Origin: Agrococcus sp. Marseille-Q4369
Lineage (GTDB): Bacteria > Actinomycetota > Actinomycetes > Actinomycetales > Microbacteriaceae
Direction: 5' to 3'
Assembly: GCF_018308945.1 (NCBI RefSeq)
Contig: NZ_CP070501.1
Coordinates: forward strand, 1,178,001 to 1,242,000
DNA length: 64,000 bases
The translations under genes and the position numbers were made by a program. Position 1 is the stretch's first letter. Every line of letters starts with the position of its first letter. Positions 7,408 to 16,236 of the stretch are shown here, one piece after another. The notes beneath the pieces are model-generated. The model did not search any database, had not been told where the DNA came from, and saw only the letters and a list, made by a program, of their open reading frames with translations.

Positions 7408-9686
7408 CTACGCGATGACCGGGAGCACGCTGAAGTTGTCGCGGAAGAGGTTCTCGGGGTCGACCTCGGCCTTGAGCGCCCGCAAGCGCGCGAGCGTCGC
7501 GGGCGGGAACGCATCCTCGAGCCGTCCCGGGCGCTGATCCGTCTCGAACGAGAGGTAGAGCCCGGTTGCGTGGGGTGCGACGAGCGTGTCCCATGCGGCG
7601 TCGAGGCGCGTGCGGTCCGCCCCGAAGGCGATGACCGAGAACTTCGCGTCGCGGTGCGCGAACGCCGTGGCATCCGCCGGCACGTCGGCGATCGCGCCGC
7701 CCATCGCGCGGATCTGGAAGAAGTAGTGCGCGCCGGCTTCGAGGAAGCGCGCGAGCGCTCGCGCGACCTCCGGCGTGATCGAGCCGATGAGCGCCGAGCG
7801 TGTCGTCGGCTCCCCCTGCCCCCGGTGCGCGCCGACGGGGGCGTTGTCGATGACGCCCGCGTAGCTCGACCGCACGACCTGCTGGCCGACGAGCGGCGCG
7901 ATCGCGGCGAAGGGCTGCAGGTGGCCGACGATCGACTCGGGGTCGGATGCGTCGACCGCGATCATCGCCTGCGCGATGCGCGGCTGCCGGGGCCGGTCGC
8001 CGCCGAGCAGCAGGAACGGCGTCACGATCCGGTCGCTCGCCTCCGTCACCGCGCCGAAGCGCTCGAGGAAGTCGGCCGTCTCGCTCGCGTCGAAGGCGAG
8101 CTGGGCGAAGCCGATCTCGCCGACCGGCTGCGCGACCATCTCGAAGGCGACCGCGACGCCGAGGTTCCCGCCCGCCCGCGCATCCCCCAGTAGAGCTCGG
8201 GGTGCTCGTCGCGGGACGCGCGCACGAGGCTGCCGTCGGCGAGCACGACCTCGACGGCCTCGATGTGGTCGATCGTGAGGCCGTGCTCGCGGCCGAGGAA
8301 GCCGACGCCGCCCGCGGTCGCGAGCCCGCCGACCCCGACCCCGCCGTAGTCGCCCGAGGAGATCGCCCAGCCGTGCTCGTCGAGCACCGTCGCGACCCGG
8401 CCCCACGTCGCGCCCGCGCCGATGCGCACGAGGCGACGCGACGCATCCACGACGTCGATGCGGTCGAGCGCGCTCAGCTCGATCACGATGCCGCCGTCGT
8501 TCGTCGAGCGGCCCGAGATGCCGTGCCCGGCCGAGCGGATGCTGAGCGGCACGCGCTCGCCCGCGCCCTGCTCGCGCGCCCAGGCAAGGGCCTCCGCGAC
8601 CTGCGCGGGGCTCGTCGGGCGCAGCACGACGCCCGGCGCACCGCCGCGGAGGTAGGTGTTCTGCAGCTCGGGGTACTCCCACGAGCCCGGCTCGACCGCC
8701 GTCGCCGTGAGGCTCGCGGGGATCGACGCGTAGTCGAGCGCCTCGGAACGCAGCCGCAGCGCCGCCGCCGGGAGCGAGCCGGCCGGCTCGGTGCCGCGCT
8801 CGCGGCGCTCGGCGGCGACCGCCGCGCGCACCGCGGGCGCGACCTCCTCGATGAATCGCTGCATGAGCGCCGGGTCGTCGGCCATGACGATGAAGGTGCT
8901 CATGCCGTCCTCGAGCGCGAGGTCGGTGAGCTCGCGCACCCACTGCGAGGGCGGGCCCTGCAGCGGGCTGCCGGCCACGTCGCGGAACGCACCGCCGATG
9001 TTGAGCAGCCGCTTGATCTCGCGCGGGTCGCGGCCCGCCTTCTCAGCCGCCGCGTCGATCGTGGCGTTGCCGCGCGCGAGATCGCCGGGCTGCAGGTAGC
9101 CGAGGCTCGGCAGCCAGCCATCACCGAGCCTGCCGGTGAGGCGCAGCATGCGCGGCTTGTAGGCGCCGATGTGGATCGGCAGCCGGTGCGCGGGCCGCGG
9201 CCCGCGCTTCGCGCCCGCGACGCGGTGGTGCTCGCCGTCGATGCGGAGGCCGCCCCGCTCGGTCGTGTCCCAGATGCCGCGGATGATCGCGATCGCCTCC
9301 GCGAGCGCGTCGACGCCCTGCCCGGGCGTGAGCCTCTCGCCGCCCATCGCGGCGATCGCGTCCCAGAAGCCGCCGGAGCCCAGGCCGAGCTCGAAGCGAC
9401 CGCCGGTGAGCAGGTCGAGGCTCGCGGCGCTGCGGGCGAGCACCGCCGGCTGCCGCAGCGGCAGGTTCGCGACGTTCGGGGCGAGGCGGATGCGCTCGGT
9501 CGCGGCACCGAGGTACGACAGCAGCGTCCACGTGTCGAGGAACGCCGGCTGGTACGGATGGTCCTGGAACGTCGCGAGGTCGTAGCCGAGCTGCTCCGCG
9601 AGCTGCGCGAGCCGCACGGGCTGCTCGGCGGGGGCGTTCGTCGGCGTGATGAAGACGCCGAACTCGATCTCGTGGCCGTAGTCCAT
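7408..9686 (-). pseudogene. LLM flavin monooxygenase fused to FAD-linked (BBE) oxidoreductase, one-base frameshift
   Basis: The first ~290 residues (GVFITPTNAPAEQPVRLAQL ... GFWDAIAAMGGERLTPGQGV ... HIGAYKPRMLRLTGRLGDGW) are a luciferase-like flavin reductase/monooxygenase. After a short linker comes a berberine-bridge-type FAD domain (VVLRPTSPAQVAEAL, SIRSAGHGISGRS, GDYGGVGVGGLATAGGVGFL) ending in the BBE motif (DPENLFRDNFS). The reading frame breaks at about 8168-8186: the expected GMRGAGGNLGV is read GMRGRAG and then out of frame, and the other half continues in the neighbouring frame. The interval is 2279 bases, one short of 760 codons, so one G/C is missing in a GCGGGCGGGCGGG run. This is either a real inactivation or a sequencing error. 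Start ATG 9686 was chosen because the LLM domain begins there; ATG 9719 is possible. Confidence 0.85.
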
Positions 9687-9739
9687 GCAGGGTGCAACTC
9701 GGAGTGGGCCTGGAAGCATCCCGCGCTAGATTCACCGGC

Positions 9740-10342
9740 ATGAGCGAGCACGATGACGAGACCGCGGTCGAGGACGCCAAGCGCGCGCTGCGCCGCCGGC
9801 TCCGCACCGAGCGGGCCGAGCGCGGCGAGGACTTCGCCGCCGAGCGCTCCCCCGGCCTGACGGCCAACCTGCAGCGCCTCACCGAGCAGCTCGGCGCCCG
9901 CACGATCTCCGCCTACCTGTCACTGCCGCAAGAGCCCGACACCCGCGAGTTCCTGCAGTGGGCGGCGAGCGCGGGCGTGCGCGTGCTGCTGCCGGTGATC
10001 CGCGCCGACGGGCTGCTCGACTGGGCCGAGCACGACGGGACCGAGACGGTGGAGGCGACCCTCGGCATCCCCGAGCCGACGTCGCAGTCGCTCCCGCCGA
10101 CCGCCGTGGAGTCGATCGACCTCATGCTCATCCCCGCGACGGCGGTGGGTCGCGACGGCTCGCGGCTCGGCGGCGGGCGCGGATTCTTCGACAAGACCAT
10201 CGCCGCCATGGCAGAATGTCCCCCGGTCTATGCGGTCGTGCACGATGAGGAGCTCTTCGACAGCGTTCCCCACGCGGCGTACGACCAACCTGTCGACGGC
10301 GTGGTCACGCAGTCCGGGATATTCACCACTTCGAGGAGCTGA
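9740..10342 (+). CDS. 5-formyltetrahydrofolate cyclo-ligase
   Basis: 200 aa. The enzyme converts 5-formyl-THF to 5,10-methenyl-THF with ATP, rescuing folate in one-carbon metabolism. Family motifs are present: KRALRRRLRTERAER at the N-terminus, AYLSLPQEPDTREFL, LLPVIRADGLLDWAEHDG (about 88-105), and the glycine-rich LGGGRGFFDKTIA loop (about 148-160) that binds ATP/folate. ATG 9740 lies 7 bases after TAGATT, so the mRNA is probably leaderless. It is followed 3 bases later by the fmdB-like gene. Confidence 0.93.
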   Translation: MSEHDDETAVEDAKRALRRRLRTERAERGEDFAAERSPGLTANLQRLTEQLGARTISAYLSLPQEPDTREFLQWAASAGVRVLLPVIRADGLLDWAEHDGTETVEATLGIPEPTSQSLPPTAVESIDLMLIPATAVGRDGSRLGGGRGFFDKTIAAMAECPPVYAVVHDEELFDSVPHAAYDQPVDGVVTQSGIFTTSRS

Positions 10343-10345
10343 GCC

Positions 10346-10642
10346 TTGCCCGTCTACGCCTACGCCTGTGCCGCTTGCGGCCACGCCTTCGACGCACGCC
10401 AGAGCTTCGACGAGCCCGCCCTCACCGTCTGCGAGCGGTGCGGCGGCGCGCTGCGGAAGCAGTACGGCTCGATCGGCGTGACCTTCAACGGCCCCGGCTT
10501 CTACCGCACCGACTCGCGCTCGACGGGCTCGTCGACCTCCCCCGCACCCGCCGCGACTGGCGCATCCAGCAAGAGTGCGTCAGGCTCGACGGCATCGAGC
10601 ACCGCGTCCAGCGGCTCGAGCGGTGCGGGCACCGCTGCCTGA
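10346..10642 (+). CDS. FmdB-family zinc-ribbon protein
   Basis: 98 aa, TTG start at 10346 giving MPVYAYACAACGHAF. Two CxxC pairs (CAAC about residues 8-11, CERC about 30-33) and FYRTDSR form the FmdB regulatory/zinc-ribbon domain; the C-terminal third is a Ser/Ala/Gly-rich low-complexity tail. Role not established. The arrangement cyclo-ligase, FmdB, MscL is common in actinobacteria. Confidence 0.93.
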   Translation: MPVYAYACAACGHAFDARQSFDEPALTVCERCGGALRKQYGSIGVTFNGPGFYRTDSRSTGSSTSPAPAATGASSKSASGSTASSTASSGSSGAGTAA

Positions 10643-10671
10643 GCGCCGCCACTCACGAAGAGGAGGACCCC

Positions 10672-11061
10672 TTGGAGGGCTTCAAGAAGTTCCTGCTGCA
10701 GGGCAACGTCGTCGAGCTCGCGGTCGCGGTCGTCATCGGCACCGCGTTCACCGCGATCGTCGCAGCATTCACCGAGGCGATCATCACGCCGCTGCTCGCC
10801 CAGGCGTTCAACGCCGACGCGATCGCCGACGCGACGATCGGCCCGTTCAAGATCGGCCTGCTCATCGCGGCGATCATCAACTTCGTCATCATCGCGGCGA
10901 TCGTCTACTTCGTGCTCATCCTGCCGATGGCCAAGCTCAAGGAGCGCATGGACCGTCGCAAGGGCATCACGCCCGACGAGCCGGTCGAGACCGACGTCGA
11001 GATCCTGCACGACATCCGCGAGCTGCTGCGCGCGCAGCAGGCAGGCCCGCCGCGCACCTGA
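10672..11061 (+). CDS. mscL: Large-conductance mechanosensitive channel MscL
   Basis: 129 aa; pentameric emergency valve opened by membrane tension. The start LEGFKKFLLQGNVVELAVAV with the FxxFLLQGN helix, TM1 (NVVELAVAVVIGTAFTAIV) and TM2 (FVIIAAIVYFVLILP), and the charged cytoplasmic helix are all typical. TTG 10672 follows AGGAGG. Ends in EILHDIRELLRAQ, the usual C-terminal coiled bundle. Confidence 0.97.
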   Translation: MEGFKKFLLQGNVVELAVAVVIGTAFTAIVAAFTEAIITPLLAQAFNADAIADATIGPFKIGLLIAAIINFVIIAAIVYFVLILPMAKLKERMDRRKGITPDEPVETDVEILHDIRELLRAQQAGPPRT

Positions 11062-11075
11062 CCCGGCGAGTCGAC

Positions 11076-11103
11076 CAGGGCGGTCCCCGACGGGGCCGCC
11101 CTG
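11076..11103. terminator. Probable terminator hairpin after mscL
   Basis: CAGGGCGGTCCCC-GAC-GGGGCCGCCCTG forms a long GC stem with one bulge, 14 bases past the mscL stop. No T-run. It lies between converging genes and may serve both. Confidence 0.5.
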
Positions 11104-11120
11104 CGTCGTCCCCGGATGCG

Positions 11121-11369
11121 TCAGCCCCAGTGCGGGGGGACGTCGCCCTTGAGCCGCGCGTCGTTCTCGCTCGAGGACTGCTGCCGCTCGGGCTCCGGCT
11201 CCCCCGTCCAGCCCGGCACCGGCTCGGTCGTCACGCGCCGGCCGCGCTTGCGGATGACCAGGCGCGCGGGCTCCGCGCGCTCGGCAGGCGCCGCGGGCGT
11301 CGCCTCGGCGCGCTCTGCCGGCTCGGCTTCCCGCTCCGGGCCGTCAGCGGTCGGGCCGTCGGCGGTCAC
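11121..11369 (-). CDS. Small hydrophilic protein of unknown function, coupled to helicase-like gene
   Basis: 82 aa, GTG start at 11369 overlapping the TGA of the upstream gene (GTGA), so it is translationally coupled. The N-terminal half is low-complexity Ala/Glu/Pro; the second half has a basic patch (RLVIRKRGRRVT) and ends SENDARLKGDVPPHWG, a tail that looks conserved because of the final 'DvPPHW'. No known domain. Confidence 0.65.
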   Translation of the reverse strand: MTADGPTADGPEREAEPAERAEATPAAPAERAEPARLVIRKRGRRVTTEPVPGWTGEPEPERQQSSSENDARLKGDVPPHWG

Positions 11370-14300
11370 GACCGCGACGCATCCGCCCCGACGAGCTCGG
11401 CGATGCGGTCGGCGACGCCCTCGGGATCGGTGAAGAGCTCGAAGGCGTGCACGCGCATCGTGTGCCAGCCGAAGCGGCGGAGGATCTCGGGTCGCAGGCG
11501 CAGCGCCTCGCGCAGCGTGCGATCGCCGTCGTCGTGGTCGGCCTCGATCGCCGCGCACACGCCGCCGTTCGCGACCACGAGCGGCAGCTGGCCGTCGTAG
11601 GAGACGTCGGCGCGCAGCCCGCGGCGGCGCAGCCGCGTCGCGAGGTCGATCATGAGCGGATCGCCGCCGAAGAACGACTTCCGCGGCGCCTCGGCGGCCG
11701 CGTCGAGCAGGATCTCGCGCAGCATCGCCGCGCCGTGGTCGAGCCGGTCGGGGTCGAGCTCGGCGGCGTCGAAGGCGGTGACGATCTGCAGCGCCTTCCG
11801 CGCGCGCGTCATCGCGACCGCGAGCAGCCGCTCGCCGCCCGGCTGGCCGAGCGTGCCGAAGTCGACGTTGCGGCCGTGCTTCGTGTGCCCGTAGCCGACC
11901 GAGAAGATGACCCGGTCGCGGCTGAGCGCTGCCGCGTGCGTGATGTCGACGATGACGAACTGCTCTTCGCGGTCGGCGACGACGAAGTCGGTCAGCTGGC
12001 TCGAGCCCGCGAGCGCCGCCATCACGGCCTGCTGCACCCGCACGGCGTGCCGCTCGTTCGCCGTCACGACCATGAGCGACTCCTGCGGCCGCGAGCGCGC
12101 GTGCTGCGTGACGAGCTGCACGACGCGGTCGACCTCGCCGTCGGGGCTCTCGACCGTCGCCGCGCCCTGCTGCGGCAAGCCGTGCGCGCCGTGCACGATC
12201 GAGGTGGTGAGCGAGCGGTGCCCGAGGTAGGCGCCGGCCCACGGCAGCGCCTCGATGCGGCTCTCGTAGAAGCGCTCGTTCACGGCCGTCACGAGGTCGG
12301 CGCCGCCCGTGCGGTACGAGCGGGTGAGGCGCAGCATCGGCAGCACGGCGCCGAGCCGTGACAGCGCCGACTCGGCGTGGAGCTCGTCGGGGGTCGCGAG
12401 CTCCTCGCTCGGTCGCACGCCGAGCGTCGAGATGCCGACGTCGAACGGGGACGGCGTCTGCGTCACCGAGTCGCCGACCGCGATCACCTGCCGTGCGCGG
12501 CTGATCGCGCCTGCCGCCTCGGCGATCGTGATCGCGCCCGCATCGGCGATCACCACGGCGTCGAAGGGGATGCGCTTGGGCACCCGGTGCAGGTCGTAGG
12601 GCGACGAGAGCCATACGGGCGCGACCGAGCGGGTGAGGTGCGGCGCGAGCCGCTGCAGCTCGTCGGCGTCGACCGGGCCCGCCTTGATGAGGCGACGCAG
12701 CGCATCCGCCTCGTCCGCGTGGTCGTCGACCGCGAGCCGCCAGCCGCGCGCGATCTGGTGCGCGAGCCGGGCGCTCGAGGCGTCGACGTGCGCCTCGTCG
12801 ACGAGCGCGAAGTCCTGCTCGAGCCGCCGCAGCACGTCGGTGTTGCCGCGCAGGAGCGCCCGCTCCTTCGCGATCATCGACTGCAGCGCCGACTGCCACC
12901 ACGCGAGGTCGAGCTCGTGCTCGACCTGGTCGTCGGCGACGTGCCGGTCGGCGAAGTCGGCGAGCAGCGCGTCGAGCCCGAGCCGCTCGATGCCCGTCAT
13001 GAGCTCGGCGCGCTCGGTGATGTTCTGCAGCGCGTCGCTCGGGGCGGCGAGCTCGGCGATGCGCTGCTCGAGGTCGGGCAGCGGCAGGTCGACGCTCTTG
13101 GTCTCGGGGCTGAGCGCCGCGTCGAGCCGCGCGAGCTTGCCCTCGACCTCGCGGAGCGTCGCGTCGAGCGCGCCGAGGCCCGCCGGCACCGTGGGGATCG
13201 AGCCGTCGGGCGCGAACTTCGCCCAGAGCCGCCGCTGCTGCTGCGCGGCGATGAGCACGTCGTGCAGGTCGGGCACGTGCGCGCCGGGCCGCACGTACTC
13301 CTCGGCGAGCTTCTTGAGCCTGCGCCGCTGCATGCCGCCGAGCGACTGGATGGCCTCGCGCCGCGGGCCGGTCGCCGCGATGAGCTCGCCGAGCGGGCGG
13401 TCGTAGATCGACGGAGTCATGACGTCGAGCGTCGCGCGCACGTCGGTGAGCAGCGCGACCTGGATCGCGAGCTCGGCGAGCGTCGCCGCGGGCCGCAGCT
13501 TCGTGTCGCCGATCACCTTGCGGGCGCTCGCGACGAGGGCCGCGAGCTCGCCGTCGCCGGCGGTGCCGGCGAGCGCCTGCGCGTCGGCGAGGGCCGCGGA
13601 TGCGTCGCTCGAGGTCTGGAAGGACGCCCCGTACCACGGCGTGTCGCTCGGCCCGTACTTGAACTGGCCGAGGGCCGCGGCCTTCCGCATCGTCGCCGCC
13701 ACGCGCGGCCGGTCGGTCGCGAGCGTGCGGGTCGCCTGCTCGCTCAGCCGCGCGCGCGTCGAGGGCGGTGTCGGGAGCATCGCGAGCCGCGAGAGCTCCT
13801 TGAGCGCGTCGAGCACGCTCACCTGCAGCTGCGGATCGACGCGGCGGAGCGCGGCGCGGTAGTCGAGCAGCACCTTCCGCAAGCGCAGCATCGCCTCGTC
13901 GATCTCGGCCGTCTCGGGCCGCTGCGACTGCTCGATGCGGCGTATCGCGGCGATGAGGTCGCGGCGCAGCGTCGCCTCCGAGACCGCGAGCGCCTCGAGC
14001 TTCGTGCTCGCGAGCCGGTCGGCGATGTCGCGGAGCGTCGCGCGGCGGGGGCTCACGACGAGCACGCGCTTGTCGTCGCTCACGAGCGCGGCGAGCACGT
14101 TGACGACGGTCTGCGTGAGGCCCGTGCCGGGCAGCGCCTCGACGACGATCGAGTTGCCGGCGGCGGCCTCGGCGATCACGGCGTCCTGCTCGTGGTCGGC
14201 GTCGAGCACGAGCCGGTCGACCTCGGGGTCGCGCTGGTCCTGCGGCGTCTCGTCGATGCCGCTGCGGCCCTCGCGCACGCGCCAGCGGGCCTGCTCGTCG

Positions 14301-15112
14301 CCACGCACGGCGTCGAGCACGTCGTGCGGCGCCTGCTGCAGGTCGACGGCCATCGGCTCGCCGACGTCGGCGAAGGTCGAAGCGAGCAGCCGCGCCTCGA
14401 CGGTGAAGCCCGGGACGTGGGCGGCTGCCTGCCGCACGGCGTCGAGCACCGCGTTGGGGGTGAAGGTGCCCTCGCCCGAGCCGAGCTCGATGAGGCGGCG
14501 CTCGTCGAGCTGCACACCGTGGTGGCCGCGCAGGATGCTCGCGAGCCGCGGGTTGACGAAGGGCTGGCCGAGCAGCTGCAGCTCGAAGTCGCGGCCGCGC
14601 CGGCGCACGATGAGCGGGCGCAGCAGCACCGGCCCGTAGACCTCGCGGCTCTGCCCATCGGCAGTGGCGTGCGGGAAGCGCGCCATGCCGATGCCGAGGT
14701 GCACGGCGTCGATCGAGCGGGCGGCGGCGAGCTCGATGCCCTTCGAGGCGATCGCGGCGGCGGCCGAGCGGGCGGCGCGGAGCGCGAGGTCGTCGCGGAT
14801 GAGGCTCGAGAGCGCCGTCGGGCGCCCGGTGATGAACTGTGCGAGGCCGCCCGGATGCGTCGCGGAGAGCTCGATGCGCGTCGCGGTCGTGTCGATGAAG
14901 TCGGTCAGCGGGCTCCGCCCGCCCACGCGCCGCAGCGCATCTGCCCACCCGGCCCACTCGCCATCGCGACGGCTGACGACGGGCTCGGGCGCGGCGACGG
15001 GCGCCTCGCCCGTCAGCGAGCGGTCGGGGCCGGTCGCCGGCTCGTCGGCCGGCTCCGGCGTCGCGGCGTCGACGGGCTCGTCGCCCCGGATCTCGATCTC
15101 GTCTTCGCGCAC
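11366..15112 (-). CDS. Large SF1-like helicase/AAA protein with degenerate ATP site and nuclease-like C-terminus
   Basis: 1248 aa. N-terminal ~300 residues are a DUF4011-like region (DFIDTTATRIELSATHPGGL, FTVEARLLASTFADVG). The P-loop near residue 327 reads VEALPGTGLTQTVVNVLAAL: the G-T-G-x-T-Q-T pattern replaces GxGKT and lacks the invariant lysine. The Walker B equivalent is VVIADAGAITIAEA, without the usual DE. Later superfamily-1 features remain (LTRSYRTGG, LLAVAMTRARKALQIV, ending near residue 1090). The last ~100 residues (LRRRGLRADVSYDGQLPLVV ... LRRFGWHTMRVHAFELFTDP) resemble the Vsr/restriction-endonuclease-like tail of such proteins. GTG 15112 is 6 bases after TATCGT, suggesting a leaderless start. 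Probably a DNA-maintenance factor; ATP use is doubtful. Confidence 0.8.
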   Translation of the reverse strand: MREDEIEIRGDEPVDAATPEPADEPATGPDRSLTGEAPVAAPEPVVSRRDGEWAGWADALRRVGGRSPLTDFIDTTATRIELSATHPGGLAQFITGRPTALSSLIRDDLALRAARSAAAAIASKGIELAAARSIDAVHLGIGMARFPHATADGQSREVYGPVLLRPLIVRRRGRDFELQLLGQPFVNPRLASILRGHHGVQLDERRLIELGSGEGTFTPNAVLDAVRQAAAHVPGFTVEARLLASTFADVGEPMAVDLQQAPHDVLDAVRGDEQARWRVREGRSGIDETPQDQRDPEVDRLVLDADHEQDAVIAEAAAGNSIVVEALPGTGLTQTVVNVLAALVSDDKRVLVVSPRRATLRDIADRLASTKLEALAVSEATLRRDLIAAIRRIEQSQRPETAEIDEAMLRLRKVLLDYRAALRRVDPQLQVSVLDALKELSRLAMLPTPPSTRARLSEQATRTLATDRPRVAATMRKAAALGQFKYGPSDTPWYGASFQTSSDASAALADAQALAGTAGDGELAALVASARKVIGDTKLRPAATLAELAIQVALLTDVRATLDVMTPSIYDRPLGELIAATGPRREAIQSLGGMQRRRLKKLAEEYVRPGAHVPDLHDVLIAAQQQRRLWAKFAPDGSIPTVPAGLGALDATLREVEGKLARLDAALSPETKSVDLPLPDLEQRIAELAAPSDALQNITERAELMTGIERLGLDALLADFADRHVADDQVEHELDLAWWQSALQSMIAKERALLRGNTDVLRRLEQDFALVDEAHVDASSARLAHQIARGWRLAVDDHADEADALRRLIKAGPVDADELQRLAPHLTRSVAPVWLSSPYDLHRVPKRIPFDAVVIADAGAITIAEAAGAISRARQVIAVGDSVTQTPSPFDVGISTLGVRPSEELATPDELHAESALSRLGAVLPMLRLTRSYRTGGADLVTAVNERFYESRIEALPWAGAYLGHRSLTTSIVHGAHGLPQQGAATVESPDGEVDRVVQLVTQHARSRPQESLMVVTANERHAVRVQQAVMAALAGSSQLTDFVVADREEQFVIVDITHAAALSRDRVIFSVGYGHTKHGRNVDFGTLGQPGGERLLAVAMTRARKALQIVTAFDAAELDPDRLDHGAAMLREILLDAAAEAPRKSFFGGDPLMIDLATRLRRRGLRADVSYDGQLPLVVANGGVCAAIEADHDDGDRTLREALRLRPEILRRFGWHTMRVHAFELFTDPEGVADRIAELVGADASRS

Positions 15113-15223
15113 GCAGTCACGATAGCCGCGGGGTCCGCACCCGCCCGGGTGACACTGCGGCGAACCGCAGAATCGCGCCGCCGCGCGCCCGCCACGAGCG
15201 AGCGGGGGAACCCTTGTCACATC

Positions 15224-15242
15224 GTTATCAGATCGTTATGAT
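15224..15242 (+). promoter_or_regulatory. MtrA-like direct repeat overlapping the M23 promoter
   Basis: GTTAT (15224-15228) N6 GTTAT (15235-15239), 11-bp period. The second half-site runs into a good -10 box, TATGAT (15237-15242). The same arrangement recurs upstream of the second M23 gene at 34384. Confidence 0.55.
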
Positions 15243-15354
15243 TGATGCTTCGACGTGCCGCGAGCGCACCTCCGCCCGGGATCGCCCGGGAGCGCTCGGA
15301 CCTTCGCGCGCTCGAGCGGAGGGCCGCCCGCGCCCCTGGTCTCGACCCCGAAGG

Positions 15355-16221
15355 ATGACGCTCCGCGTGATGCAGCACCCCGCCCGCACCCGATCGACGC
15401 GCCTCGGCGAGCCGGCCCCCGGAACGGCGGTCCGCCTCGCGCGGAGGATCAGCGCGGGCGCATCGCTGCTGCTCACCGGCGCCCTGTTCGTCACGTCGGC
15501 GCTGCCCGCCGCGGCCGTGCCGGCGCAGGGCGACCTCGACGCCGCCGCCCACGCGCAGCTGAGCGCGCAAGCGCTCGAGCCGGTGTCGGCCGAGCCGACG
15601 AGCATCCTCGCGCGAGAGGACGTCTCCGCCGCCCGCAAGGCCGAGCGCGTGCCCGCCGAGACCGGCGCGGCAGGCATGTCGCCCGAGCGGCTCGCCGAGC
15701 TGCAGGCGGTCGCCGACGCCGAGCCGGCCGGCTGGTCCTACGGCGGCACCCCCGCCTTCCCGCGCGTCTGGAGCATGCTCGAGACCGGCTACACCCAGAC
15801 CCGGTTCCCGAGCGTCGCGCAGCTGCCGCTCTCGAGCGGGTTCGGCTACCGCACCGGCGGCTTCCACGGCGGCACCGACGTGCCGCTCCCGGCCGGGGAG
15901 GACATCCGGCCGATCGCCGAGGGCGTCGTCTCCGAGGTGTTCCACGGCGACAACCCGGGCGGCGGCGGCTACTCGGTCTTCATCGACCACAACGTCGACG
16001 GGCAGTTCGTGCAGTCCTGGTACGGGCACATGCTGCCCGGCTCGATCGCGGTCGAGGTGGGCCAGGTGGTCGACGCCACGACGGTGATCGGGCAGCTCGG
16101 CAGCAGCGGCCGCTCGACCGGCCCGCACCTGCACCTCGAGCTGAAGAACAGCGACTACGTGTCGTTCGACCCGGTGCTGTGGCTGCAGACGCGCCAGATG
16201 GACCTCGAGACCAGCTACTAG
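15355..16221 (+). CDS. Secreted M23-family metallopeptidase (peptidoglycan hydrolase), core copy
   Basis: 288 aa from ATG 15355 (AAGG upstream). A signal-like segment follows a basic N-terminus (about 31-55, ISAGASLLLTGALFVTSALP, cleavage near AAA-VPA). The C-terminal 150 residues are the LytM domain: GFHGGTDVP (HxxxD zinc ligands), GDNPGGGGYSVFIDHNVDGQ, WYGHM, and GPHLHLE (HxH). Zinc-dependent cleavage of stem peptides outside the membrane is the family activity. The ~106-base leader from the predicted promoter is long. A close paralogue sits in the copper island at 34504. Confidence 0.93.
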   Translation: MTLRVMQHPARTRSTRLGEPAPGTAVRLARRISAGASLLLTGALFVTSALPAAAVPAQGDLDAAAHAQLSAQALEPVSAEPTSILAREDVSAARKAERVPAETGAAGMSPERLAELQAVADAEPAGWSYGGTPAFPRVWSMLETGYTQTRFPSVAQLPLSSGFGYRTGGFHGGTDVPLPAGEDIRPIAEGVVSEVFHGDNPGGGGYSVFIDHNVDGQFVQSWYGHMLPGSIAVEVGQVVDATTVIGQLGSSGRSTGPHLHLELKNSDYVSFDPVLWLQTRQMDLETSY

Positions 16222-16236
16222 CGACCTCGCACAGGC

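Noticed and set aside
8168-8186. Programmed frameshift in the LLM/FAD fusion gene
   Set aside because: No slippery heptamer or downstream structure; one missing base in a GC run is simpler.
15243-15354. Possible c-di-AMP (ydaO-type) riboswitch before the M23 genes
   Set aside because: Leaders of ~100 bases exist, but the conserved riboswitch core sequences could not be found in either leader.
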